From contig JBBQQT010000157.1 in the NCBI GenBank assembly GCA_038215555.1, positions 1-7,975 of the forward strand: 7,975 bases of DNA, read 5' to 3'. This document shows positions 1 to 6,418 of the stretch, piece after piece. The position numbers and the translations under genes were made by a program. Under the pieces are notes generated by a model, which was given only the letters and a program-made list of their open reading frames with translations, was not told where the DNA came from and made no database searches. The stretch's first letter is position 1; each line of letters begins with the position of its first letter. Source of the stretch: PFJX01 sp038215555 (GTDB lineage Bacteria > Pseudomonadota > Gammaproteobacteria > Burkholderiales > Thiobacillaceae).

Positions 1-225
1 AAGCGCAACCTGCACCCGACTACGAGTTCGATCAGCGCATCGCGTGGTAGGCCACAAGACGAACAGACTCGCTCGTCGGGGGCGACTCGCGCCTGTGGCC
101 ATCTGCGCTGCAAACTTCCGCCGCCCAGGTGGCCACAGGCACAGACAACGGGAGTGCCGGAGGGATGTTTTCAGGGGCTATCAGGAACTCTCGGCGCAAA
201 ATTCAACGAAAATGGACAGGATGCT
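1..225. other. Non-coding or foreign stretch beyond the yidB breakpoint
   Basis: I see no convincing complete gene here. On the plus strand an open frame entering from the left edge ends at TAG (48-50) with the peptide tail PDYEFDQRIAW. This could be the last 15 codons of a protein outside the window, but so short a run is weak evidence. The rest contains the hairpin at 91-140 and a further GGCCACA copy at 50-56. Because the neighbouring yidB gene breaks off at about 255, this stretch may be the end of an inserted element or one side of a deletion. I did not recognise any insertion-sequence end. Confidence 0.35.
91..140. repeat. Strong inverted repeat / hairpin
   Basis: GCCTGTGGCC (91-100) is perfectly complementary to GGCCACAGGC (131-140). 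The pairing continues inward through 101-105 and 126-130 with one G-T wobble, giving a stem of about 15 bp and a 20-nt loop (106-125). A third GGCCACA at 50-56 can pair with the same left arm, so alternative hairpins are possible. There is no T-run, so it is not a typical intrinsic terminator. It could be structure at the end of a mobile element or a recombination site. Confidence 0.55.
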
Positions 226-486
226 TCAGAATGTGGCGTTGAAATTCCTATCCTTCTGACCGATCTGGTCCGGCGACACCGGTTGGTTGGCGCCAGTGCC
301 GACCCAGGAGGCAACTTGATCGGCGAGCCCGCTCTTGCCGAGCGTCTGGACCAGACCGCTGAGGCCGCCGTTCTGTTGCAGCAGGCCCATTATCATCTGC
401 ATGATGTCGCCGCCACCGGCCTGTGATCCTGCTTTGTCACCCATGTTGTTCATTACGCTGCCAATAACGCTATCCAAAAGCCCCAT
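226..486 (-). pseudogene. yidB: YidB-like DUF937 protein, C-terminus missing
   Basis: The N-terminal part matches what I know of the YidB/DUF937 family. It starts MGLLDSVIGSV, has a Gly/Gln-rich linker, then a helical stretch GLSGLVQTLGKSGLADQVASW and the family-typical VGTGANQPVSPDQI. Family members are usually about 130-150 residues and continue for several more helices. Here the frame runs only into a divergent tail, KDRNFNATF, and stops, giving 86 residues. The break lies near position 255. The start at 486 is well supported by GGAG seven bases upstream (CTGGAGAAAATC before ATG). The function of YidB is poorly defined. I call this a truncated gene because the fold is cut short, although a short product could still be made. 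The in-frame extension upstream of 486 (to about 690) does not resemble the family. Confidence 0.7.
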
Positions 487-891
487 GATTTTCTCCAGAT
501 TGGGTTGAGTGACATGCGGGACGGAACGGCGATCACACTTGGTGATACACCCCGTGCCCCGTTTGACGAATTCCACGGATTTGACTTCCATGCCGTTCGT
601 CGGTGCATCCTGTTCGGAAAACCCCTGTCTAGCTGCGAAGTCCCTCACATTCTGGGCGATTCCCATCGAACAGAAACGTGGTCTGCGCATTTATTGATAG
701 GGTCAGCGGAAATTAAAAATCGCTGTCCCCGTATCGAGTCCAGGGCAGGCCAAGTCGTTGAAGACCGATATCCAACTCCTGTGACAGTTCCGCTTCTGGC
801 CCCCTGCTTGCTCGCCACCAGTTGTATCCGTCAAATTGTGCAAAAAGGTGGTTGGGTAAGAGGGAATTGCGCTATTTTTTTCAGCACTTCC
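487..891. other. Intergenic region, no gene seen
   Basis: This 405-bp gap separates the end of the dihaem cytochrome gene from the yidB remnant. Open frames exist on both strands, but none has a ribosome site, a family resemblance or a believable composition. The one visible structure is a dyad, GGTCAGCG (701-708) against CGCTGTCC (721-728), 7 of 8 positions pairing, around an AT-rich loop. It could be a weak transcript end or an operator. No GC stem followed by a T-run is visible directly after the cytochrome operon. The yidB promoter should lie within this gap, but I could not assign boxes. Confidence 0.4.
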
Positions 892-1821
892 TCAGTAATC
901 CTGCACCTTGCTTTTCGCTTTGCTGGTTTTGGATTTCGTTTTTTGAACTGGATTCGCTACAGCAGGCAGGTCGGTGACATAAGTGGCGATAGCCTGAAGG
1001 TCCCCAGGCGGCAGGTATTTCAGGCCGTTGTCGATGATCTCGGCCATCAGGCTGCCGGCACAATCACCGTCGGTGCGGATGCCGGATTCCAGGTATTGCA
1101 CCAGTTCCGCGCGCTTCCATTTGCCAATGCCGAACTGCTTGTCCGGCGTGATGTTGGGCACGACGCTGCCTTCCGGGCCGGTCATCGTGCCGGCGAGCAA
1201 GTACCCGGTGCGATAGCCGCCAAGCAAGTTGCGCGGGGTATGGCATTCGGCGCAATGGGCGGCACCCTGGACCAGGTACGCGCCGCGATTCCATTCGGCC
1301 GGTTTGGCCGCGACCGGTTGGTAGGCACCGGCATCGAAATACAGCCATTTCCAGAACATCAGCAGCGGGCGGAAGCGCAGGAACCAGGGCAGTTCGTGCG
1401 CTTCGTTGGCTTGACGTACCGCCGGAACGCTGCGCAGGTAGCCCCATAAGGCGCTGATGTCGGCGTCGGTCAGGCGAGTGTAGGAGGTATAGGGAAAGCT
1501 CGGGTAGTAGTGATAACCGCTTGGACTCATGCCCTCCCTGAGGGCGCGCTTGAAGTCGGTTTCACTCCACTTGCCGATGCCGGTTTGCACGTCGGGTGTG
1601 ATGTTGGGTGTCAAGAACGAGCCCAACGGCGTGACCAGCTTGCGCCCGCCGGCCAGACGGGCACCGTCGTGTTCGCGGTCGGTATGGCAGTTTTCGCAGC
1701 CGGACAGCTTGTAAATAGCTTCGCCCCGCTGCCTCGGCGCGGCGGCCTGGGCAGTTCCGACGAGCGCGGTAACCAGACAGAGGGAGGCCAAACCGGGAAC
1801 CGCGAAGTGGGGAAGTTTCAC
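892..1821 (-). CDS. Exported dihaem cytochrome c
   Basis: The 309-residue protein begins with a Sec signal peptide (hydrophobic core residues 7-24, probable cut after AQA or AQAAA). It carries two haem c sites, CENCH at 42-46 and CAECH at 190-194. Each site is followed by the same block, PNITPD...GIGKW (72-85 and 222-235), so the protein is a duplicated haem domain. YYPSFPYTSYTRL (105-117) is typical of dihaem cytochromes of the COG2010 type that serve periplasmic dehydrogenases. Met98 and Met259 are candidate axial ligands (inference). The GTG start at 1821 is chosen because AAGGA lies nine bases upstream, the signal peptide begins there, and GTGA overlaps the stop of the preceding cytochrome c' gene, which suggests coupled translation. 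The C-terminal tail is Lys/Ser-rich (KTKSKTSKAKSKV). As last gene of the operon it is probably a periplasmic electron carrier between the other cytochromes and an unseen partner. Confidence 0.9.
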   Translation of the reverse strand: MKLPHFAVPGLASLCLVTALVGTAQAAAPRQRGEAIYKLSGCENCHTDREHDGARLAGGRKLVTPLGSFLTPNITPDVQTGIGKWSETDFKRALREGMSPSGYHYYPSFPYTSYTRLTDADISALWGYLRSVPAVRQANEAHELPWFLRFRPLLMFWKWLYFDAGAYQPVAAKPAEWNRGAYLVQGAAHCAECHTPRNLLGGYRTGYLLAGTMTGPEGSVVPNITPDKQFGIGKWKRAELVQYLESGIRTDGDCAGSLMAEIIDNGLKYLPPGDLQAIATYVTDLPAVANPVQKTKSKTSKAKSKVQDY

Positions 1822-2249
1822 TTGCGGAAGTCCTTGTGGCAGCTCTTGCAGGAATCCGACAGATCCTTGAATTTTCCCGCCTGCTTTGGATCGTTGCCGG
1901 CGGTGGCCTTGGCGAAGATCACCGCTTTGGTTTGGGCGTCTTTGGCGCGGCGCTCGAATTCGGCGCGCTTGTTCCACACGTCCGGTTGGGCATCGCTATC
2001 GCCGGTGTTGCTGCCTTTCGGGAACAAGGCAGGCAAGTCCTTGTTGATGGCTTCCAGCGCCTTGGCGTAGCTGATCAGTTGGCCTTTGAATTCAACCTTG
2101 TTCTGGAGCAACGCATTGCTGGCACCCATCAGGCCGCCGTTGGCGTTCATTACATTCTTGCGGTACTTGACCATGTCGTCCGGGTCGGCGGCGTGGGTGG
2201 ACAGAGAAATCAGGCTGGCGGTGGCGAATAGAAAATATTTGAACTGCAT
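1818..2249 (-). CDS. Cytochrome c' (class II c-type cytochrome)
   Basis: The 143-residue product has a signal peptide (residues 1-20, cut after THA) and one haem site close to the C-terminus, CKSCH at 134-138. The rest is mostly helical and charged. A C-terminal CxxCH in a four-helix bundle of about 120-130 mature residues is the hallmark of class II cytochromes (cytochrome c' and c-556). The start region VKYRKNVMNANGGLMGA also fits, since this family usually opens helix 1 with a similar Arg/Lys-rich segment. Cytochrome c' usually has five-coordinate haem and binds NO, while the c-556 relatives are six-coordinate with a Met ligand. Met34 and Met41 lie in the region where such a ligand would sit, so I cannot choose between the two types. 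The gene begins five bases after the class I cytochrome gene and overlaps the dihaem gene by four bases. It is therefore firmly in the operon. Confidence 0.9.
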   Translation of the reverse strand: MQFKYFLFATASLISLSTHAADPDDMVKYRKNVMNANGGLMGASNALLQNKVEFKGQLISYAKALEAINKDLPALFPKGSNTGDSDAQPDVWNKRAEFERRAKDAQTKAVIFAKATAGNDPKQAGKFKDLSDSCKSCHKDFRK

Positions 2250-2253
2250 ATGG

Positions 2254-2661
2254 TTACCGTGTGAGGTTCAGGAATTCGATCAGGTCGGCGCGCGCGGCGC
2301 CGCCGCCTAGACCGTCGTACTTCATCTTGCAGCCTGGAATCAGCTTGCGCGGGGCGACGATGTAGGCATTCAGTTTGTCGGCCGTCCAGGTCACGCCGCT
2401 GCTTTTCATGGCGTCGGAATAAACGAAGTCGGGCACGCTGGCCGCCACGCGACCGGCGACACCGAACAGGGTCGGCCCCTTCTTGTTCTTGCCCGGCTTG
2501 ACGCTATGGCACTCGGCGCATTCTTCTTCGAACACTTTTGCGCCATGTTTTGCGCTGTTGGAAAACTCGTCAGCGTGAGCGGTGGGAAGCGAGACCAGTA
2601 GCGGCAGGGTCGAGGCCAGCATGGCGGCAATTCGCTTGGGGAGTCGTTTAGAAAGGCTCAT
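2254..2661 (-). CDS. Class I monohaem cytochrome c (c2-like)
   Basis: The 135-residue precursor has a Sec signal peptide (1-30, cut after AHA) and a mature domain of about 105 residues typical of mitochondrial/c2-type cytochrome c. Haem is attached at CAECH (48-52). KKGPTLFGVAGR (60-71) is the conserved loop after the haem, SDAMKSSGVTW (82-92) the central helix, and KMKYDGL (112-118) supplies the Met113 axial ligand. The C-terminal helix ADLIEFL packs on the haem. One oddity is IPGCKM (108-113): most relatives have PGTKM, so a Cys sits two residues before the ligand. GAGG lies nine bases upstream of ATG. The gene starts 11 bases after the porin gene, which makes the product the likely direct periplasmic redox partner of that outer-membrane haem (inference). 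A longer upstream frame exists but would bury the signal peptide. Confidence 0.92.
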   Translation of the reverse strand: MSLSKRLPKRIAAMLASTLPLLVSLPTAHADEFSNSAKHGAKVFEEECAECHSVKPGKNKKGPTLFGVAGRVAASVPDFVYSDAMKSSGVTWTADKLNAYIVAPRKLIPGCKMKYDGLGGGAARADLIEFLNLTR

Positions 2662-2672
2662 GATGGGTGGCC

Positions 2673-3989
2673 TCAGAAGGATGTCCAGGCGAACACGGAC
2701 AAGGAATTGTTGTCGCCAGCACCGTTGCTGGCGCCATCGAATTTGCTGTAGCCGGTGTATTGCACGCCCAGACGCAGGTTGGCCCAAGGGGCGTTCCATG
2801 AGCTTTCCTTGCCCCACGGCGTCCAGTCGAACTGGGCGGTGTAGCCGCGTGAATCCGGCGTGTTGTTGCCCATCACGGTATTCCACAGGGGCGCGTTGTT
2901 GTTGCCCCGGGTATCGAACAGGCCGAGGCTGAGGCCATAGGTCTGGTCGTAGAAATACGAGGCGTTCAGGTTGAGGCTGGAGAGTCGGCCTGTGCCGTCG
3001 CCTGGCGCGCTGACGTCCAGCGTATTTTTTTCTCGGGTGTAACTGCCATGCAGGGTGTAGATGTTCTTGCGGTCGCCGAGGAACTGGTAAGTGGCGTCAA
3101 CGCCAATGTCACGATATTTGTCATAACCGGCGCCAGGCGTACGGTTTGGATCCAGGTCGGCGGAGAGGGCGAACAGGCCGACGGCAAACATCTCCTTGCG
3201 CATGTCTTTCATGTAACCGACGCGGACATAAGGGGCCGTGCCCTTGAGTTTGCCCACATCGCTGTCGCCCAACTTGTTGATCATGGAAGCAGACATCGAA
3301 CGGTAGCCGCCGAGTTCGCCGTAGAACGAACCGTCCCACAAGGCATAGGCGGTGGCGCCCAGAACGCCTTGTGCCAGGCCGCCGTCGATCAACGGGGACA
3401 CTGCTGGCGCCGGTGCCAGGTCAGCCGAAGTGAACGGAAAGCGCCAGGTCGCCGAGGAGTTGAACGGATCCTGCACTGTCGGGTTGTTGTTGAAGCTGGC
3501 TCCGAACAACAGATCCTTGCCGCCGCGCTCGAAAGTTCGCGCATAGCGCAGGTCCATCTGATCCAGGCCATACACCCGGTCGATGCCGTTGTAAGTGGTC
3601 TGTACGAAGCTGCCGATGTGGTCGGTCAGTTTGCCAGCCAGGAACAGCGAGGCTTCCTGCAGCGCCAGGTTGTTATTGGCGTTGAAGTGCGCCGGCGGCG
3701 CAGCGTTATCCGTGCTGGTGTGGGTCCAGTTGGCGAGCAGCATGCTGGACAGGGGTACATGGCCGGCCTTGCCGTCGGAATCGGTGTAACCGCCGAGCTT
3801 GAATTTGATGCCGTGCGCAGTGAGTTGCGGGCCGAAGGCACCGACGTGACAGGCCGCGCATTCTTCGCCGGTCTGACGGGCGTAACTGGGCAGCGCATGG
3901 GCGGGCAGGCTGGCTGCAGCCAGCAGACTGGCCAGCCCGAGGAGGGCGGGGCGATGAAGTCTGGTGGAGCGAAGTGGGCGGGTAGGCAT
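2673..3989 (-). CDS. Cyc2-like outer-membrane cytochrome-porin fusion
   Basis: The 438-residue protein has an Arg-rich signal peptide (1-32, cut after AHA). The motif PSYARQTGEECAACH (34-48) follows, with one haem site at 44-48, then VGAFGPQLTAHGIKFKLGGYT. The remaining 370 or so residues alternate polar and hydrophobic positions, are rich in Gly, Asn, Tyr and Phe, contain no further CxxCH, and end VFAWTSF. A terminal Phe is the recognition signal for outer-membrane barrel assembly. One N-terminal haem fused to a porin barrel, with the ARQTG-x2-CxxCH signature, is the architecture of Cyc2, the iron-oxidising outer-membrane cytochrome of Acidithiobacillus and neutrophilic iron oxidisers. The wider family occurs in many proteobacteria of unknown substrate, so I infer electron transfer across the outer membrane but not iron oxidation. 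It is the first gene of the cytochrome operon and has a 181-bp regulated-looking leader. Confidence 0.85.
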   Translation of the reverse strand: MPTRPLRSTRLHRPALLGLASLLAAASLPAHALPSYARQTGEECAACHVGAFGPQLTAHGIKFKLGGYTDSDGKAGHVPLSSMLLANWTHTSTDNAAPPAHFNANNNLALQEASLFLAGKLTDHIGSFVQTTYNGIDRVYGLDQMDLRYARTFERGGKDLLFGASFNNNPTVQDPFNSSATWRFPFTSADLAPAPAVSPLIDGGLAQGVLGATAYALWDGSFYGELGGYRSMSASMINKLGDSDVGKLKGTAPYVRVGYMKDMRKEMFAVGLFALSADLDPNRTPGAGYDKYRDIGVDATYQFLGDRKNIYTLHGSYTREKNTLDVSAPGDGTGRLSSLNLNASYFYDQTYGLSLGLFDTRGNNNAPLWNTVMGNNTPDSRGYTAQFDWTPWGKESSWNAPWANLRLGVQYTGYSKFDGASNGAGDNNSLSVFAWTSF

Positions 3990-4029
3990 TGGCGTGTACT
4001 CTTGTCGAAAGAAAATTCAGGGTGACGAA

Positions 4030-4035
4030 AGCATA
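4030..4035 (-). promoter_or_regulatory. Possible -10 box of the cytochrome operon
   Basis: TATGCT on the minus strand lies 41 bases before the porin ATG. No good -35 is seen at the expected distance. Instead the proximal TTAC-N6-GTAAG dyad ends just upstream of where a -35 would lie. That arrangement is common for promoters activated by OmpR-family regulators. The assignment is tentative because the box was found by eye in a GC-rich region. Confidence 0.3.
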
Positions 4036-4059
4036 GGCCGGCATGCCAGGCGGCGACCT

Positions 4060-4074
4060 TTACCGTTATGTAAG
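4060..4074. promoter_or_regulatory. Proximal TTAC-N6-GTAAG box of the cytochrome operon
   Basis: TTACCGTTATGTAAG is a dyad (TTAC/GTAA, six-base spacer) about 70 bp before the porin start. It shares TTTACC-N5-GTAAGG (4059-4075) with the element before the response regulator gene. Dyads or direct repeats built on TTAC/GTAA are known for several metal- and envelope-responsive OmpR-family regulators. Binding by the adjacent regulator is inferred from the repeated occurrence. Confidence 0.5.
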
Positions 4075-4136
4075 GTGTGGCCAGCGGGTGTATGGCATGT
4101 GCTCGGGCAGTATTCCGCTGTAACAGCGTTGTTCGA

Positions 4137-4151
4137 TTACAGATTGGTAAG
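4137..4151. promoter_or_regulatory. Distal TTAC-N6-GTAAG box of the cytochrome operon
   Basis: TTACAGATTGGTAAG is a second copy of the same dyad. It lies 77 bp further upstream of the porin gene (centre to centre) and 20 bp past the end of the kinase gene. The spacing is close to a whole number of helical turns, so dimers on both boxes could face the same side. Between the two boxes is a perfect 13-bp palindrome (4116-4128, CGCTGTAACAGCG). Confidence 0.4.
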
Positions 4152-4170
4152 TTGCGAGCAGTGCACAGGG

Positions 4171-5568
4171 TCAAGCTCCGACGATGGGCAGACTCAGGGT
4201 GAATGTACTGCCTGTGCCGGGGCTGGACTCGACCCGGATTTCGCCGCCGTGGGCGTGTGCTACTGCCTGTGCCAGGCTGAGGCCGAGGCCATTTCCGGGC
4301 AGGTGGCGGCTGCGGTCACCGCGATAGAAGCGCTCAAACAGATGCGGCAGGTCTTCCGGCGGGATGCCCGCGCCACTATCCCTTACCGTGATATCCACCC
4401 GGTCGGCAATACGGCTCAGCTCGACCTCGACATGACCCTTGGCGGGGGTGTACTTGAGCGCGTTGTCGATCAGATTGGCCAAGGCTCGTTGCAGCCGGCG
4501 GCGGTCGCCGAGCAAGGGGGCGACCGAGACCATGGAGCTGGAGAGGGTGATGCTTCGTTCTTCGGCAACGCCTTCGAACAGTTCCACCGCGCCTGCCACC
4601 AGGTCTTCTGCACTCAGCGGCGCCAGTGCCAGGCGCTGTACACCGGCTTCGGCTTCGGCGATTTCCAGCATGGTGTTGATGATCTGGCTGAGACGGTCGC
4701 ATTCTTCGACGATACTGCCGGCCAGTTCCGCATGCTCGCTTCCGGGTGCAGCCTGGATGGCCGCGCTTTCGGCAAGGCCGCGAATACGCGTGAGCGGGCT
4801 GCGTAGATCATGTGCGATATGGTTGTTGACCTGGCGCATTTCTGCCATCACGGCTTGCACATGTTCCGCCATGCGATTGAAGGTCCGCACCAGATGTTCG
4901 ATTTCGCTGCCACGGCCGGCGATTTCGACCCGATCGGAGAAATGGCCATCGGCAATCCGTTCGGCCGCGTGGGTGACCGATTCGATACCGGCCATGGCCT
5001 TGCGCGCCAGCGCCCAGCCGGCCAGTGTGCCCAGGCTGAGCATGGAACCCAGAATGATCATGCCGTAATGCTGGAAATGGCGCAGGAAGGCCACGCTGTC
5101 GGCCAGGGAAAGGCCAATTTGAAGATAACGACCGGGTTCAACGGCGCTGGTCAACACGCGTGCCTGGTGGCGCGCATCCGGTATATCGATGGTGAGATAA
5201 ATGTGTTGTCCGACAGTCAGTCCACCCGGTGGCATAGCGGGCAGTGGAACCTGCCAGGCGCGTAGATCGGAGCTCAGTTCCACCTGGCCGTCAGCATTCA
5301 GGATGCGCGCGAAATAATCCTCGCGGCCGCCGTCGGCGGAGCTGGACGCCAGTTCGGTCTGTAAGGCATGGTGGTCTCTGGAGGCGAGGATACCGACGAT
5401 TTCATGCTGTTGGCGCAGCAGATCCTGATCGAGTTCTTCCAGAAGATGTATCCGTACCAGGTGATAGAGCAACAGGCCGCCGCCAGCAGTGACAATGCCG
5501 AAAAACAGTGCATAAAACAGGGTCAGGCGCAGGGCGACGGAGTAACCGCGTTCAGCGCCCAAGGGCAT
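4171..5568 (-). CDS. Membrane sensor histidine kinase
   Basis: The 465-residue kinase has a first membrane segment at about 14-37, a periplasmic sensor region at about 38-165 and a second membrane segment at about 168-188. A HAMP linker (about 189-243) follows. The HisKA domain carries phospho-acceptor His253 in IAHDLRSPLTRIRG. The ATPase domain has its N box NLIDNALKY (365-373), G1 DSGAGI (397-402), F box LFERFYRG (410-417) and G2 GNGLGLSL (425-432). All catalytic motifs are intact. The sensor region has no recognised domain, Cys pair or CxxCH, so the signal is unknown. The start at 5568 overlaps the regulator gene by 17 bp and is preceded by GGAG at six bases, suggesting translational coupling. 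It lies directly upstream of the cytochrome operon, whose expression it probably controls through its partner (inference). Confidence 0.93.
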   Translation of the reverse strand: MPLGAERGYSVALRLTLFYALFFGIVTAGGGLLLYHLVRIHLLEELDQDLLRQQHEIVGILASRDHHALQTELASSSADGGREDYFARILNADGQVELSSDLRAWQVPLPAMPPGGLTVGQHIYLTIDIPDARHQARVLTSAVEPGRYLQIGLSLADSVAFLRHFQHYGMIILGSMLSLGTLAGWALARKAMAGIESVTHAAERIADGHFSDRVEIAGRGSEIEHLVRTFNRMAEHVQAVMAEMRQVNNHIAHDLRSPLTRIRGLAESAAIQAAPGSEHAELAGSIVEECDRLSQIINTMLEIAEAEAGVQRLALAPLSAEDLVAGAVELFEGVAEERSITLSSSMVSVAPLLGDRRRLQRALANLIDNALKYTPAKGHVEVELSRIADRVDITVRDSGAGIPPEDLPHLFERFYRGDRSRHLPGNGLGLSLAQAVAHAHGGEIRVESSPGTGSTFTLSLPIVGA

Positions 5569-6217
5569 AGCCCACTCCGCGCACCGTTTCGATCAACTCG
5601 GCGCCTTCGAGCAGTTTTCCCCGCAAACGGCTGACCGTGGTTTCGACCAGCGTGGTTTCCGGGTCGAAGCTGTAGTCCCAGACGTGTTCCATGATCATGA
5701 CCTTGGAAACCACGCGGCCCTTGTTGCGCAGCAGGTACTCCAGCAGCATGAACTCGCGTGGTTGCAGGGTGATTTCCTGGCCACGCCAGAGCACCTGTCG
5801 CTTTACCAGGTCGATTTCCAGGTCGCCGGCACTGAGGCGCAGCGGTTCCAGCACACCGGTTGCTCGCCGCACCAGCGCCTGCAGGCGAGCCAGCAATTCG
5901 GAAAAGGCGAATGGCTTGACCAGGTAATCATCGCCACCGACGCCGAGCCCGCGAATACGATCATCCAGCTCGCGGCGAGCGGACAGGAAGATGATGGGGA
6001 GGGTGACGCCAGCCTGGCGGGCGCGCTGCACCAGCGTGAGGCCGTCCAGATAGGGCAACATGATGTCCACAACGGCGACATCATGGTTTGCTGTCCGCAG
6101 CTGGGCCAGACCGATCTCACCATCGCAGGCCAGATCGGTCTGGTGACCGGCCTGTTTCAGGCCTTTGACGATGAAGGAGGCGATTTTTTCGTCGTCCTCG
6201 ATCACCAGAATGCGCAT
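5552..6217 (-). CDS. OmpR-family response regulator
   Basis: The receiver domain (residues 1-115) has the acidic pocket in VIEDDEK, phospho-acceptor Asp51 in VVDIMLP, the switch Ser79 in FLSARR and conserved Lys101 in YLVKPF. The C-terminal winged helix (about 125-221) shows LQPREFMLLEYLLRNKGRVV, a recognition helix ETTVSRLRGKL and the closing ETVRGVGYALG. The N-terminal MRILVIEDDEKIASFIVKGL resembles regulators of the CopR/CzcR/IrlR heavy-metal subgroup, but that does not prove a metal signal. An in-frame ATG lies four codons upstream at 6229. I prefer 6217 because it gives the usual MRILVIEDD start and has GGGA at a fair distance, whereas 6229 has no ribosome site. It is the first gene of the two-component operon and has a dyad box about 75 bp upstream. 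Confidence 0.93.
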   Translation of the reverse strand: MRILVIEDDEKIASFIVKGLKQAGHQTDLACDGEIGLAQLRTANHDVAVVDIMLPYLDGLTLVQRARQAGVTLPIIFLSARRELDDRIRGLGVGGDDYLVKPFAFSELLARLQALVRRATGVLEPLRLSAGDLEIDLVKRQVLWRGQEITLQPREFMLLEYLLRNKGRVVSKVMIMEHVWDYSFDPETTLVETTVSRLRGKLLEGAELIETVRGVGYALGR

Positions 6218-6292
6218 GGGGTTTCCCATCGGGAGCTACGCGTGGTGAGTGAAGACCTGATTTAACCGGTTTTTTGTGTGCATTCGATATTT

Positions 6293-6307
6293 TTACCAAA
6301 TGGTAAG
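6293..6307. promoter_or_regulatory. TTAC-N6-GTAAG box upstream of the response regulator
   Basis: TTACCAAATGGTAAG contains a near-perfect palindrome (TTACCA-AA-TGGTAA, 6293-6306). It matches the two boxes before the cytochrome operon in all nine defined positions. A half-site TTTTTACCA (6317-6325) repeats the left flank of this box (6290-6298) 27 bp away. The likely meaning is autoregulation by the adjacent OmpR-type protein. TTAAAT at 6260-6265 (minus strand) is the nearest -10-like sequence. Confidence 0.5.
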
Positions 6308-6338
6308 GGACGCAGGTTTTTACCAGCCTTAGGCTTCC

Positions 6339-6362
6339 GGGTGCGGCTATCCCGCCGCATTC
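6339..6362. repeat. Short GC-rich hairpin
   Basis: TGCGGC (6342-6347) and GCCGCA (6354-6359) are perfect arms with a six-base loop. The stem extends by two wobble pairs and one G-C pair. AGCCTTAGGCT (6325-6335) next to it is another small palindrome. Lying between the GTAGGG repeat and the regulator box, the hairpin may help end the upstream transcript, though no T-run follows on the minus strand. Confidence 0.35.
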
Positions 6363-6418
6363 CATGTTGATGGAGGATATGCCCCATGCCAGTCAGTCCA
6401 GTGACTTCCAACAATGCA

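Noticed and set aside
487..690. Upstream extension of the yidB frame to position 690
   Set aside because: The strong ribosome site and the family-typical MGLLD start are at 486. The extension has no resemblance to the family.
505..1449. Long plus-strand open frame (314 codons) across the dihaem cytochrome gene
   Set aside because: It is antisense to a gene with two CxxCH motifs and a signal peptide. Its product has no recognisable motif, and the openness follows from the high GC third positions of the true gene.
1822..1977. Longer start for the dihaem cytochrome
   Set aside because: The extra 52 residues are an Arg/Gln-rich shadow of the cytochrome c' gene and would bury the signal peptide. 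The GTG at 1821 has a ribosome site.
2662..2886. Longer start for the c2-like cytochrome
   Set aside because: The extension overlaps the end of the porin gene and would place the clear signal peptide inside the protein.
3048..4025. Plus-strand open frame of 325 codons opposite the porin gene
   Set aside because: It is a shadow of the barrel gene, with no ribosome site and no family resemblance. The minus strand gives a full porin with signal peptide and terminal Phe.
4038..4050. GCCGGCATGCCAGGC-like palindrome in the porin leader as a regulatory box
   Set aside because: It is a short GC-rich self-complementary stretch of the sort expected by chance in this DNA, with no second copy in the window.
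3964..4806. Plus-strand open frame of 280 codons opposite the kinase and the promoter region
   Set aside because: It is antisense to intact HisKA/ATPase motifs. The CxxC clusters at its start are a frame artefact of the intergenic region.
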